A DNA stretch of 58,681 nucleotides. Source: Candidatus Azambacteria bacterium (GTDB taxonomy: Bacteria; Patescibacteriota; Minisyncoccia; GWC2-36-17; M10-OD1-4). Positions within the stretch are counted from its first letter, which is position 1. Every line of letters starts with the position of its first letter. The stretch spans positions 1 to 58,681 of the forward strand of contig JALTWS010000019.1 of the NCBI GenBank assembly GCA_027048495.1, read 5' to 3'. Of the stretch, positions 32,287 through 41,356 are shown piece by piece. The position numbers and the translations under genes were made by a program. The notes under the pieces were generated by a model. It ran no database searches and had not been told where the DNA came from. It was given only the letters and a program-made list of their open reading frames with translations.

Positions 32287-32829
32287 ATGAGCAGAATAGG
32301 TAAAAATCCAATAAAAATACCAGATAAAGTTGAAGTATCCGTAAATGGAGATGAAGTTGTTGTAAAAGGTCCAAAAGGCGAACTTTCTATTAAAAAAAAC
32401 CCAGCATTGGATGTTAGGGTAGATGACGGAAGTGTTGTTGTTTCTTTAAAAGAAGATTCAAGGCAAAACAGGGCTTTTTGGGGACTTACAAGATCCTTAA
32501 TAGCAAATATGGTAGAAGGAGTGCTTAATGGACATCAAAAGAGCTTGGAAGTTGAAGGAGTTGGTTATAAGGTTGAATTAAAAGGTAATAAACTTGTTAT
32601 GGCTTTGGGGTTTTCTCATCCGGTAGAATTTGAAGCTCCAGAAGGCATAACTTTTTCTGTTGAGAAAAATAAGATAACAGTTTCTGGAATTGACAAGGCG
32701 CTTGTTGGCCAGACTGCGGCAAATATAAGAAAATTGAAAAAACCAGAGCCATACAAAGGAAAAGGGATAAGATATGAGGGAGAAGTAATAAGAAGAAAAG
32801 CAGGTAAAAAGGCAGGAGCTGCAGCATAA
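32287..32829 (+). CDS. rplF: Large-subunit ribosomal protein uL6
   Basis: 180 residues. MSRIGKNPIKIP, VEGVGYKVELKGNKL and the C-terminal KPEPYKGKGIRYEGE motif are typical. It sits near the factor-binding site. Confidence 0.97.
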   Translation: MSRIGKNPIKIPDKVEVSVNGDEVVVKGPKGELSIKKNPALDVRVDDGSVVVSLKEDSRQNRAFWGLTRSLIANMVEGVLNGHQKSLEVEGVGYKVELKGNKLVMALGFSHPVEFEAPEGITFSVEKNKITVSGIDKALVGQTAANIRKLKKPEPYKGKGIRYEGEVIRRKAGKKAGAAA

Positions 32830-32854
32830 TAACTTAATATAAAAAGTAAATTTT

Positions 32855-33190
32855 ATGGCAAACAGACACACAAGACACAAAAGAATAAGAGCAAAAGTTA
32901 TAGGAACTGCCCAAAGGCCAAGACTTTCTGTTTTTAGGTCTTGTGCGCATATTTATGCTCAGATAATAGATGATCAGACTGGAAGAACTATTGTTAGCGC
33001 TTCTGATTTGAAAATGAAAAAAGACAAAAACACAAAAAGCGATTTGGCAAAAAAAGTTGGCATTGAAATAGCAAAAAAAGCAAAAGAAAAAAATATTACA
33101 AAAGTTGTATTTGACAGAGGAGGGCATAAATTTCATGGTCGTGTGAAATTATTAGCAGAAGGAGCCAAAGAAGGCGGTTTAGAATTTTAA
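32855..33190 (+). CDS. rplR: Large-subunit ribosomal protein uL18
   Basis: 111 residues, binds 5S r[22 protein letters not shown] and [20 protein letters not shown] are diagnostic. rpsE follows after 4 bases. Confidence 0.96.
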   Translation: MANRHTRHKRIRAKVIGTAQRPRLSVFRSCAHIYAQIIDDQTGRTIVSASDLKMKKDKNTKSDLAKKVGIEIAKKAKEKNITKVVFDRGGHKFHGRVKLLAEGAKEGGLEF

Positions 33191-33194
33191 TAGT

Positions 33195-33737
33195 ATGGAA
33201 AAAGTTAAAATAAAATCAAAAAGAAAAATATTAAAAGAAAAGCCGGAGTTTGACCAAAAGATACTGGATATAGCAAGGGTTACTCGTGTTATGGCGGGAG
33301 GAAGAAGGTTTAGCTTCAGAGTTACTGCTGTGGTTGGAAACAGAAACGGAAAAGTTGGAGTTGGGGTTGGCAAAGGAGCAGATGTTGCTTTGGCTATGGA
33401 AAAAGCAGTAAATGATGCAAAAAAGAAAATGATAAATGTTAATATAGTTGACGGAACAATACCTCATGAGATTGATATAAAACACAAAAGCGCAAGATTG
33501 CTTCTTAAGCCTGCAAAACAAGGAAGGGGAGTTATAGCAGGAGGAGCGGTAAGAATAGTCTGTGAGTTTGCAGGAATACATAACATAACTGCAAAGATGC
33601 TTTCAAAGAGTAAAAATAAAATAAACAATGCAAGAGCAACGGTGGAGGCGCTAAGGTTGCTAAGGCCAAATCCGGCATTGAAAAAAGTAAAAAAGGAAGA
33701 GAATCAAAAAGAAGAAAATAATAGTAAAAATAATTAA
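33195..33737 (+). CDS. rpsE: Small-subunit ribosomal protein uS5
   Basis: 180 residues. RVTRVMAGGRRFSFRVTAVVGN and the GVIAGGAVRIVCEFAGI segment mark uS5, a decoding-fidelity protein at the mRNA entry. It has a Lys/Glu-rich C-terminal tail. rplO follows after 4 bases, so the rpmD (uL30) gene that normally lies here is missing. Confidence 0.97.
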   Translation: MEKVKIKSKRKILKEKPEFDQKILDIARVTRVMAGGRRFSFRVTAVVGNRNGKVGVGVGKGADVALAMEKAVNDAKKKMINVNIVDGTIPHEIDIKHKSARLLLKPAKQGRGVIAGGAVRIVCEFAGIHNITAKMLSKSKNKINNARATVEALRLLRPNPALKKVKKEENQKEENNSKNN

Positions 33738-33741
33738 ATTT

Positions 33742-34170
33742 ATGCAATTGGCAGACCTAAAATTTAAAAAAACAAAATCAGCAAAAAGAGTTGGCAGGGG
33801 AGGCAAAAGAGGAAAAACATCAGGAAGAGGAATGAACGGCCAAAAATCAAGATCTGGGGCAAGTATAAGGCCAGCAGAGAGGGATTTTATCAAAAAAATT
33901 CCTAAGCTAAGAGGATATAATTTCAACAGCATAAGAAAAAAACCAAGTTCTGTTAATCTTTCTGATATTGATAGGCTGTTTTCTGATGGAGAAGAAATTA
34001 ATCCTGAAACTCTTTTTAAAAAAGGGCTTGTAAGAAAAGTTTCAGGAAAGCTTCCTTCTGTTAAAATATTAGGATCTGGCAATGTAACAAAAAAATTGGT
34101 TTTTTCTGGTTGTTTGTTTTCAAAAACAGCAGAAGAAAAAGTAAAATCTGCCAAAGGAGAAATAAAGTAA
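33742..34170 (+). CDS. rplO: Large-subunit ribosomal protein uL15
   Basis: 142 residues. The glycine- and arginine-rich N-terminus (RVGRGGKRGKTSGRG) and the GCLFSKTAEEKV end identify it. It comes directly after rpsE and before secY, the normal spc order except for uL30. Confidence 0.94.
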   Translation: MQLADLKFKKTKSAKRVGRGGKRGKTSGRGMNGQKSRSGASIRPAERDFIKKIPKLRGYNFNSIRKKPSSVNLSDIDRLFSDGEEINPETLFKKGLVRKVSGKLPSVKILGSGNVTKKLVFSGCLFSKTAEEKVKSAKGEIK

Positions 34171-34176
34171 AATACT

Positions 34177-35451
34177 ATGTTTTCAAAAGTAGTAGAAGTA
34201 TTTAAAATAAAGGATCTAAGGAAAAAGATATTTTTTGTGCTTGCTCTTTTGGTTGTTTTTAGAATTGCTGCTTCTGTTCCTATTCCAGGCATTGACCCTG
34301 AAAGGTTAAAGAGTTTTTTTGCGGCAAATCAATTTTTTGGACTTTTGAATATATTTTCAGGAGGCGCTTTAAGCAACATGTCTATAGTTATGCTTGGGGT
34401 GGGTCCTTATATTACTGCGCTTATTATAATGCAACTTCTTACTGTTGTTTTTCCAAAGATAAAAGAGCTATATCAAGAATCTGGGGAAGCTGGGAGGCAA
34501 AAGTTTAACCAATACACGAGACTTCTTACTGTTCCTTTGGCATTTTTGCAAGGATATGGGCTTTTGGCGCTATTACAAAACCAAAATGTTGTTGACAGGT
34601 TGGAAACATTTGAGCTTATAACCAGCCTAATAGTTGTTACAGCAGGAACTATATTTTTGATGTGGCTTGGAGAGATAATAACCGAAAAAAAGATAGGCAA
34701 CGGAATATCTTTACTTATTTTTGCCGGAATTATAGCTGGACTTCCAACTTCAATCAGGCAATTTTATGCAAATTTTGATCCTTCTATGATACCAACAACA
34801 ATAGGGTTTTTGGTAGCATCAGTATTTGTAATAGCAGGTATTGTTTATATGAACGAAAGCGCAAGAAACATTCCTGTCTCTTATGCAAAAAGAGTAAGGG
34901 GTGTAAAAATGTACGGAGGAGTTTCTACTTATTTGCCACTTAAAGTAAACCAAGCGGGAGTTATACCTATAATATTTGCTATATCAATAATGCTGTTTCC
35001 GGAAATGTTGGCAAACATAGCAAAATTTTCAAATATTGTCTGGTTAAGTAACGCTTCTGATGCTTTTTTGAGAGTGTTTAATCAAGGAAGCTGGCTTTAT
35101 CCTACAATTTATTTTCTTTTGGTAGTTGCGTTTACATATTTTTATACAGCTATAACTTTTGATCCTAAACAGATTTCAGAAAACTTGCAAAAACAAGGAG
35201 GTTTTATTCCGGGAATAAGGCCGGGAAGGCATACTATGGAATTTTTGCACAAGATAATGAATAGAATAACCCTTTTTGGAGCGGTTTCTTTAGGTCTTAT
35301 AGCTATTTTACCTTACATATTCAGATATTTTACTGGTATTGCCACTCTTACTATAGGAGGAACTGCGCTTTTGATTGTTGTTGCTGTTGTTATTGATGTT
35401 ATAAAGCAAATCCAAGCCCAAATGGTAATGCACGAGTACGATAAGTACTAA
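34177..35451 (+). CDS. secY: Protein translocase subunit SecY
   Basis: 424 residues with ten membrane helices; forms the protein-conducting channel for secreted and membrane proteins. RIAASVPIPGID in the first helix-plug region and NPADISENLQ-type cytoplasmic loop (here DPKQISENLQKQGGFIPGIRPG) are visible. Last gene before a terminator. Confidence 0.97.
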   Translation: MFSKVVEVFKIKDLRKKIFFVLALLVVFRIAASVPIPGIDPERLKSFFAANQFFGLLNIFSGGALSNMSIVMLGVGPYITALIIMQLLTVVFPKIKELYQESGEAGRQKFNQYTRLLTVPLAFLQGYGLLALLQNQNVVDRLETFELITSLIVVTAGTIFLMWLGEIITEKKIGNGISLLIFAGIIAGLPTSIRQFYANFDPSMIPTTIGFLVASVFVIAGIVYMNESARNIPVSYAKRVRGVKMYGGVSTYLPLKVNQAGVIPIIFAISIMLFPEMLANIAKFSNIVWLSNASDAFLRVFNQGSWLYPTIYFLLVVAFTYFYTAITFDPKQISENLQKQGGFIPGIRPGRHTMEFLHKIMNRITLFGAVSLGLIAILPYIFRYFTGIATLTIGGTALLIVVAVVIDVIKQIQAQMVMHEYDKY

Positions 35452-35476
35452 ATATTTTTTAAAATTTCTGTTTGCG

Positions 35477-35505
35477 AAAGAGAACTCAAAAAGGGTCTCT
35501 TTTTT
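35477..35505 (+). terminator. Intrinsic terminator after secY
   Basis: AAAGAGA (35477-35483) pairs with TCTCTTT (35496-35502). A T run follows. It ends the ribosomal operon before adk. Confidence 0.8.
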
Positions 35506-35543
35506 GTTTTTGTAATAATTAAAAATTAAAGTATAATAATAAA

Positions 35544-36224
35544 ATGCAAAATAAAAATCCTTTAAATATAATATTGTTGGGAATTTCTGGTTCTGGAAAA
35601 GGAACTCAGGCAAAGTTTTTATGCCAAAGATATGGTTTAGAATACATAGGAACCGGAGATCTTTTAAGGACTTTTGCAAAAAAAGACAATCCAGCTTCAA
35701 GAAAATTAAAAAAGGACCTATCGGAAGGAAAACTTGCTCCTACTTGGCTTCCTTTTTATTTGTGGATGGATAAGCTTGTTGAAGTTGATGAAAAAAAGGG
35801 AATTTTATTTGATGGAAGTCCAAGAAAGATACATGAAGCGGAGCTTTTGGACGAAGTTTTAGATTGGTATGACAGAAAGAATATAAAAGTTATTTTAATT
35901 GATGTTTCAGAAAAAGAAGTTTTCAAAAGGCTTATTAACAGAAGAACTTGCCAAAGCTGTAAAAAGAGCGCTTATGTAAGCCAAAATCAAGGAGACTCAA
36001 TATGTGAATACTGCGGAGGAGTTATGCATACAAGACCAGAAGATAATCCAGATGCTATCAAAAAAAGAATAGAATGGTTTAAAAAAGAGGTTTCTCAGGT
36101 TATAGATTTTTATAAAAAAAAGGGGATGCTAATAAAAGTAAACGGAGATCAGCCCAAAGAAAAAGTTTTTGAAGACATTATAAATGCAATAGAAAAAAAT
36201 GATAACGATAAAAACACAAGATGA
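35544..36224 (+). CDS. adk: Adenylate kinase (zinc-lid type)
   Basis: Converts ATP + AMP to 2 ADP. 226 residues with P-loop GISGSGKGT at 13-21 (the usual Pro after the first Gly-x is Ser), DGSPRK in place of the common DGFPR, and a LID domain carrying two Cys pairs (CQSC and CEYC) for zinc. ATG is 6 bases after TATAAT (35532-35537), suggesting a leaderless start. Its end overlaps map by 26 bases. Confidence 0.92.
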   Translation: MQNKNPLNIILLGISGSGKGTQAKFLCQRYGLEYIGTGDLLRTFAKKDNPASRKLKKDLSEGKLAPTWLPFYLWMDKLVEVDEKKGILFDGSPRKIHEAELLDEVLDWYDRKNIKVILIDVSEKEVFKRLINRRTCQSCKKSAYVSQNQGDSICEYCGGVMHTRPEDNPDAIKKRIEWFKKEVSQVIDFYKKKGMLIKVNGDQPKEKVFEDIINAIEKNDNDKNTR

Positions 36225-36963
36225 GATAAAAATTTTAAAAGAAGGAGGACAAAAGCTATCTGAAGTTTTAGATGAGGTCCAAAAAAATGTAGAAGAAGGA
36301 ATAACAACAAAAGAACTGGATAAATTGGCTTATGATCTTATTGTGAAAAAAGGAGCAAAACCGTCTTTTTTAAATTACAAGCCAAGCGGAGCAAATAGGC
36401 CATATCCTGCTACAATGTGCACTTGTGTAAACGATGAAGTTGTTCATGCTGTGCCAAGCAAAAGAAAGTTAAAAAAAGGAGATCTTTTTTCTTTTGATTT
36501 GGGTTTGTGGTGGAAAGGGCTGTGCGTTGATTCTGCAAGATCGGTTTTGGTGGGAGGAGTTGGTTCAGATGTGGCAAAAAAACTAATAGCTGTCACAGAA
36601 GCGTCTTTGTATGAAGGAATATCAGCTATGATGCCTGGCGCTCGTCTTGGTGATATAGGATACAAAATACAATCTTATGTTGAAAAAAATAGTAATTTTG
36701 GAATAGTAAGAGACCTTTCCGGGCACGGTGTTGGCTATGAGGTTCATGAGGAGCCGTATGTTTTAAATTATGGTAAAAAGGGCACAGGAGAACTGTTAAG
36801 AGAAGGAATGGTTTTTGCTCTTGAACCTATGATAACAGAAGGTGATTTTAATGTTAAATATGCAGATGATGGGTGGGGAATAAAGACAAAAGATGGGAGT
36901 CTTTCTGCTCATTTTGAGCATACTGTTGCAGTAACAAAAGATGGCTATAAAATATTAACATAA
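36199..36963 (+). CDS. map: Methionine aminopeptidase, type I
   Basis: Removes the initiator methionine from new proteins. 254 residues. The metal ligands are recognisable in FDLGLWWKGLCVDSA, LSGHGVGYEVHEEP, LEPMITEG and the final FEHTVAV. The start lies inside the adk reading frame, an overlap of 26 bases; the first Met is followed by a canonical ITIKTQDEIKILKEGG. Usually followed by infA-rpmJ-rpsM, but here by ruvX. Confidence 0.96.
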   Translation: MITIKTQDEIKILKEGGQKLSEVLDEVQKNVEEGITTKELDKLAYDLIVKKGAKPSFLNYKPSGANRPYPATMCTCVNDEVVHAVPSKRKLKKGDLFSFDLGLWWKGLCVDSARSVLVGGVGSDVAKKLIAVTEASLYEGISAMMPGARLGDIGYKIQSYVEKNSNFGIVRDLSGHGVGYEVHEEPYVLNYGKKGTGELLREGMVFALEPMITEGDFNVKYADDGWGIKTKDGSLSAHFEHTVAVTKDGYKILT

Positions 36964-36967
36964 AAAA

Positions 36968-37357
36968 ATGCGCTATCTTGGAATTGACTATGGAGACAAA
37001 AAAGTCGGGCTTGCTTTGTCTGATCAAGAGGGCATATTAGGCATGCCTTACAAAACAATAAGAAATGAAAATTTATTAAAAAAGATCAAAGAAATTATAA
37101 AAAATGAAAATGTTGAGTTTGTTGTTTTAGGTCTACCTTTAAATTTAAAGATGCAAGAGACAGAACAGACAAAAAAAGTATATTCTTTTTTAAATAAGCT
37201 TAAAAAGCATATAAAAGTTCCAATAGTTTTGGAAAATGAGTTTTTAACGTCCTCTCAAGCAAAAAAATCTGGAGCAAAAGGAGAAGATGTTGATTCTTCT
37301 TCTGCTGCTTTAATACTTCAAAGCTATTTAGATTATATACAAAAAAATGAAAGATGA
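36968..37357 (+). CDS. ruvX: RuvX/YqgF-family nuclease
   Basis: 129 residues with an RNase H-like fold; in other bacteria it acts in 16S rRNA 5' maturation and is a predicted Holliday-junction resolvase. MRYLGIDYGDKKVGLALSD carries the first catalytic Asp; VVLGLPLNL and the DSSSAALILQSYL end supply the others. It overlaps the next gene by 11 bases. Confidence 0.93.
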   Translation: MRYLGIDYGDKKVGLALSDQEGILGMPYKTIRNENLLKKIKEIIKNENVEFVVLGLPLNLKMQETEQTKKVYSFLNKLKKHIKVPIVLENEFLTSSQAKKSGAKGEDVDSSSAALILQSYLDYIQKNER

Positions 37358-38078
37358 AGTTTTTTTGTCAGTAATAATACCAGCATACAACGAAGAAAAA
37401 AGAATTCAAAAAACTCTTTGTGATCTTTTTTCTTATTTTTCAAAACACAAAGATAAAAAATATGAAATATTAGTTGTAGATGATGGGTCTTCTGACAGAA
37501 CAGAAGATGCGATAAAAAAATACAAAGATCAGCTTGATATAAAAATTATAAAAAATAATAAAAATTATGGAAAAGGCTTTTCTGTAAGAAAAGGAATGTT
37601 TGAAAGTCGTGGAAAATACAAATTGTTTATGGATGCTGACGGTTCCGTTTCTATATTTCAAATCGGAAGCTTTTTTTCTGCTTTAGATGACGGTTATGAT
37701 ATTGCTATAGCTTCTATTGAAAAGGAAGGTTCAAAGATTTTAGAAAAATCAAGTTGGCATAAAAAAGTTTTAGGGAAGCTTTCAAAGTTTATTATAAAAA
37801 AAACGGTTTTGCCCAATATTTCAGACAGCCAGAGAGGGTTTAAATTGTTTTCTGAAAAATCTGCCCATGATATTTTTAAAAGACAGACCTTAGATGGTTG
37901 GGGATTTGATATAGAAATACTGGTTATTGCCAATGATTTGGGGTACAAAATAAAGGAGATACCTGTGGTGTGGGACAATCCATCTGGTTCAAAAGTTAAG
38001 TTTTTTGATTACATAAAAACTTTAAAAGACCTTTTTGTTATTAAAAAGAATAAAATTTTCCAAAAGTATAAGATGTGA
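37347..38078 (+). CDS. Family 2 glycosyltransferase, dolichyl-phosphate-sugar synthase type
   Basis: 243 residues. It probably moves a hexose from a nucleotide sugar to a polyprenyl phosphate on the cytoplasmic membrane face. SVIIPAYNEEKRI, VVDDGSSD, the DxD-like FMDADGS and SDSQRGFKLF resemble ALG5/DPM-type enzymes. No membrane helices, so it belongs to the soluble subgroup. The sugar is unknown. Confidence 0.88.
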   Translation: MKDEVFLSVIIPAYNEEKRIQKTLCDLFSYFSKHKDKKYEILVVDDGSSDRTEDAIKKYKDQLDIKIIKNNKNYGKGFSVRKGMFESRGKYKLFMDADGSVSIFQIGSFFSALDDGYDIAIASIEKEGSKILEKSSWHKKVLGKLSKFIIKKTVLPNISDSQRGFKLFSEKSAHDIFKRQTLDGWGFDIEILVIANDLGYKIKEIPVVWDNPSGSKVKFFDYIKTLKDLFVIKKNKIFQKYKM

Positions 38079-38084
38079 TATAAT
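38079..38084 (+). promoter_or_regulatory. Extended -10 promoter for galT (leaderless)
   Basis: TGATATAAT (TATAAT at 38079-38084) starts at the stop of the previous gene. The galT ATG at 38091 is 6 bases downstream. Confidence 0.65.
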
Positions 38085-38090
38085 TTAAAA

Positions 38091-39098
38091 ATGAGAGAAA
38101 AAAAAGACAAATCAGAACTAAGACAAGATCTTGCAAGCGGTAAGTGGGTTATAATATCAACCGCAAGAGGAAAAAGGCCTCATGCTTTTTTTGGGGCTCC
38201 TGCAAGCATAAAACAGCCAAAATCAAAATGTCCATTTGAAAATCCGTTTGCTGAGGCAGAGCCAAAAGAGGTTTACCTAAAAGAAGGGGGAAAAAATGAA
38301 AAAAAAGATTGGTCTTTGGTGGTTTTGCCAAATAAGTTTCCCGCAGTTTTTCCAGATATTTTAAAAAAAGAAACAAAAGAAGGTATTTATAGGAAAATTT
38401 CAGGTTTTGGGTTTCATGAGCTTTTTGTGGCAAGGGATCATGATAAATTTATACCAGATCTTTCAAAAAAAGAAGCAATAGAACTAGTATCTTCTTATAA
38501 AAAAAGATACGAAAAGTTGTCTGAAAATAAAAATATAGAATATATTATTATAATTCATAACCATGGAAAAGATGCCGGGGCATCTTTAAGGCATCTTCAT
38601 AGTCAGCTTATAGCTTCTCCTGTTGTTCCAGATGAAATTGCTTTGAGCATGCAAAAAGCAGGGGAATATTTTAAAAAACACAAAAGCTGTGTTTATTGTG
38701 ATGTTTTAAAATATGAAACAAAAGCTAAAAAAAGGATAGTCTATCAAAATAAAAAGTTTGTTGTGTTTGTTCCTTTTGCCGCTTCTATTGCTTTTGAGAT
38801 GAAAATATTTCCAAAAGAACATCAGGCAAGTTTTTCTGAAGCCAGAAAAGAAGATCTTGAGTATTTTGCAGACGCTTTACAAGAGTCGCTTGGCAAGCTG
38901 AGAACGGCTTTAAATGATCCGGCTTTTAATTTTTTTGTGCATTCAACTCCAACAAAGAAAAAACAAAAACATTATCATTGGCATTTGGAAATATTGCCAA
39001 AAACATCAGTTTGGGCAGGTTATGAACTGGGATCGGGAATGAAAATATCTGCAGTGTACCCTGAAGATGCGGCAAAGTTTTTAAGGAATGCCAAGTAA
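38091..39098 (+). CDS. galT: Galactose-1-phosphate uridylyltransferase (GalT) family
   Basis: 335 residues of the histidine-triad superfamily. It exchanges UMP between UDP-glucose and galactose-1-phosphate, or acts on a related sugar phosphate. The active-site motif RHLHSQL (nucleophilic His) and the second His motif HYHWHLE are clear; CVYCDV may bind metal. An Ap4A phosphorylase-type activity is a less likely alternative. It lies with a GT2 and tpiA, suggesting nucleotide-sugar supply. Confidence 0.85.
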   Translation: MREKKDKSELRQDLASGKWVIISTARGKRPHAFFGAPASIKQPKSKCPFENPFAEAEPKEVYLKEGGKNEKKDWSLVVLPNKFPAVFPDILKKETKEGIYRKISGFGFHELFVARDHDKFIPDLSKKEAIELVSSYKKRYEKLSENKNIEYIIIIHNHGKDAGASLRHLHSQLIASPVVPDEIALSMQKAGEYFKKHKSCVYCDVLKYETKAKKRIVYQNKKFVVFVPFAASIAFEMKIFPKEHQASFSEARKEDLEYFADALQESLGKLRTALNDPAFNFFVHSTPTKKKQKHYHWHLEILPKTSVWAGYELGSGMKISAVYPEDAAKFLRNAK

Positions 39099-39108
39099 AA
39101 ATTAAATT

Positions 39109-39846
39109 ATGAAATATTTAATAGCAAACTGGAAATCATATATAACAGACAGAAAGGAGGCAAACTCTCTTTTTTTGGGCGTCAAAAAAACAATTCAAAA
39201 AAACAGTGGTTGCAAAGTTATTATTTGTCCGCCTTATCCTTTTTTGTCAGATGCTTCTGAATCTAATTTAACAATAGGCGCTCAAGATGTTTTTTGGGAA
39301 AAAAACGGAGCATATACCGGAGAAGTAACGCTTGATATGCTCAAAAACTTAAATGTTGAATATGTAATTTTGGGACATTCAGAAAGAAGGGCTTATCTTG
39401 GAGAAACAGATGATATCATAAACAAAAAATTAAAAGCTGCACTAAAGGCTGGATTTAAGGTTGTTTTGTGTGTTGGAGAAAAGCAAAGAAAAGAGCCAAA
39501 TGTTATACCAAGTGTAGTTGCAGATCAGGTAAAAGCTGCTTTTTTGGACATTCCAAAAAGTAAAGTTTGCAATGTAGTGGTGGCATACGAACCTATTTGG
39601 GCAATAGGAACAGGACTGTCTGATACCCCTGATAACGCGTATCAAGCTGCGCTTTATATTAAAAAGACCATAGGCAAAATATACAATCCAAAAATAGGCA
39701 CAAACATTAAATTTCTTTATGGAGGTTCTGTTAACTCAAAAAATATTTTAGATTTTATTTCTCATCATGGAATAGATGGAGTTTTGGTGGGCTCTGCTTC
39801 AACAAAAAAAGAAGAGTTTGCAAAAATGATAAAGTTAGTCGGATAA
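39109..39846 (+). CDS. tpiA: Triosephosphate isomerase
   Basis: Interconverts dihydroxyacetone phosphate and glyceraldehyde-3-phosphate in glycolysis. 245 residues with active-site Lys in NWKSY, His in GHSERR, Glu in YEPIWAIGTG, and the phosphate loop LYGGSV. Complete. REP-like repeats lie between it and the convergent ndh gene. Confidence 0.97.
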   Translation: MKYLIANWKSYITDRKEANSLFLGVKKTIQKNSGCKVIICPPYPFLSDASESNLTIGAQDVFWEKNGAYTGEVTLDMLKNLNVEYVILGHSERRAYLGETDDIINKKLKAALKAGFKVVLCVGEKQRKEPNVIPSVVADQVKAAFLDIPKSKVCNVVVAYEPIWAIGTGLSDTPDNAYQAALYIKKTIGKIYNPKIGTNIKFLYGGSVNSKNILDFISHHGIDGVLVGSASTKKEEFAKMIKLVG

Positions 39847-39859
39847 GAAAACTTAAATT

Positions 39860-39939
39860 TGGAGGTTCAACCTCCACACAACCTCCAATATTAAATTTGG
39901 AGGTTCAACCTCTACACAACCTCCACACAACCTCCAATA
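39860..39939. repeat. Dispersed REP palindromes and CAACCTCC repeats between tpiA and ndh
   Basis: TGGAGGTT-C-AACCTCCA (39860-39876) and TGGAGGTT-C-AACCTCTA (39898-39914) match the RAYT-flanking REPs, with a few changed bases. Three copies of ACACAACCTCC and two of AATATT-containing spacers surround them. No transposase is adjacent, so these are non-autonomous copies; they may also serve as convergent terminators. Confidence 0.85.
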
Positions 39940-39955
39940 TTGTATTTGTTTGTAA

Positions 39956-41278
39956 TTAGTCATTTTTTGAGAAAATTCTAATTCCTTTTAGCCATACAAA
40001 AAGTACGCTTGGCTTTTGAGTTATTGACCAAAGATAATAAAGCTCTATAAATTGTTTTGCTATCCAACCAAAAAATCCCGAAAAAACAAAAGGACCCCAT
40101 TTTGTTATTGCGTGTTTTCCTCCCACAGGGATAGAAAAAGAATAGTCTTTGTATTTGTATAATTTTTTTGGCTTTTTTAGTATTGAGTTTGCTATATTTT
40201 CTGCTGCTATTTTTGCTTGCTTTATTGCTACTTTTGCTGTTTGTGGAACAGGCTTTGATGTTTCAGGATTTAAAAAACAACTGTTGTCTCCTATTGCAAA
40301 AACATTGTTTTTTATATCAAGATGCTGATCTGGAAGGTAACACTTCATTAGCGGGTCGGTTTCTGCTCTTTGCCTTTTTTCTTTTGGTATGTTTAGGTTT
40401 TCCAACAGCTTATTTGCTCTTACTCCGCCTGACCATATTAATATATCATAATTTAATGTTTTTTTTGTTGGAGTAAAATTTTCTTCTGGTTGGTTTGGCA
40501 GGGGGAGCTGCTTTATATAAACTTTAAATTCATCAACTCCTTCTATAACAAAATTATTTATTGTTTTTATATTTAGTTTTTTTATTCTTTTTTGTGCTCT
40601 TTTAACTATGGTATGTTCAAATCCCGGAAGAATGTGGGGAGCTCCGTCAATTAGTGTTATGTCTTGTTTTACATTTTTTTTGTGTATTTTGTTAAGCTGT
40701 CTTATATAGCCTGAAAGTTCTGAGGCAAATTCAACGCCGTTTGGTCCAGATCCGCCAACTATTATTTTTAGTGTGCCGTTGTTGTCTTTAAGCAGGAACT
40801 CTTGCCTTATTTTGTTTCTTATTTTTATTGCGTCCGAAAGCCATTTTAGTGGGTAAGAGTATTTTTTTAATCCTTCTATGCCAAAATATTCCGGTTCTGC
40901 TCCTAAAGCTAAAACTAAATATTCAAAATCTAAGCTGGTGTTGTCGGTGAAGTATATTTTTTTGTTTTTTAAATCTATTTTTTCTACTTCTCCTTGAATA
41001 AACTTAATATATGTTTTTTTTATAATATCTTCTATTTTTGTAGTTATTACTTTTTTTAGCACTACTCCTGAAGCGTCTGCTTTTGCTGTTGTTGCAACTT
41101 CATACAATGACGGAGTATAAAGATGGTAGTTGTTTTTATCTACCAGCACTATATTGAAATCTTTTATTATTTTTTTGTTTATTTTTGCAATTTTGTTAAG
41201 ATGCAGGGCGCATTTTATACCTCCAAATCCAGAACCTAGTACAACTATGTTTTTTTTAATTTTTTTTGAGATTTTCAT
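39956..41278 (-). CDS. ndh: Type II NADH:quinone oxidoreductase-like flavoprotein
   Basis: 440 residues. Two Rossmann motifs are present: FAD-binding VVLGSGFGGIKCA (about 12-24) and NADH-binding VGGSGPNGVEFA (about 170-182). A GDNSC segment lies near the C-terminus that closes the FAD site. A C-terminal hydrophobic/amphipathic part (FSGFFGWIAKQFIELYYLW) would anchor it on the membrane. It would pass electrons from NADH to quinone without pumping protons; a different acceptor is possible because CPR often lack quinone synthesis. Confidence 0.88.
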   Translation of the reverse strand: MKISKKIKKNIVVLGSGFGGIKCALHLNKIAKINKKIIKDFNIVLVDKNNYHLYTPSLYEVATTAKADASGVVLKKVITTKIEDIIKKTYIKFIQGEVEKIDLKNKKIYFTDNTSLDFEYLVLALGAEPEYFGIEGLKKYSYPLKWLSDAIKIRNKIRQEFLLKDNNGTLKIIVGGSGPNGVEFASELSGYIRQLNKIHKKNVKQDITLIDGAPHILPGFEHTIVKRAQKRIKKLNIKTINNFVIEGVDEFKVYIKQLPLPNQPEENFTPTKKTLNYDILIWSGGVRANKLLENLNIPKEKRQRAETDPLMKCYLPDQHLDIKNNVFAIGDNSCFLNPETSKPVPQTAKVAIKQAKIAAENIANSILKKPKKLYKYKDYSFSIPVGGKHAITKWGPFVFSGFFGWIAKQFIELYYLWSITQKPSVLFVWLKGIRIFSKND

Positions 41279-41356
41279 ATCAAAAACTAAGTTGTTAACA
41301 AGTAAATTTTAGCATTATTTGATTAAAAGTTGAAGTATGATAAAATTTATTACATC

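Noticed and set aside
33660-34292. 210-residue minus-strand ORF opposite rplO/secY
   Set aside because: Antisense shadow of clear ribosomal genes. It has no family resemblance and no start signals.
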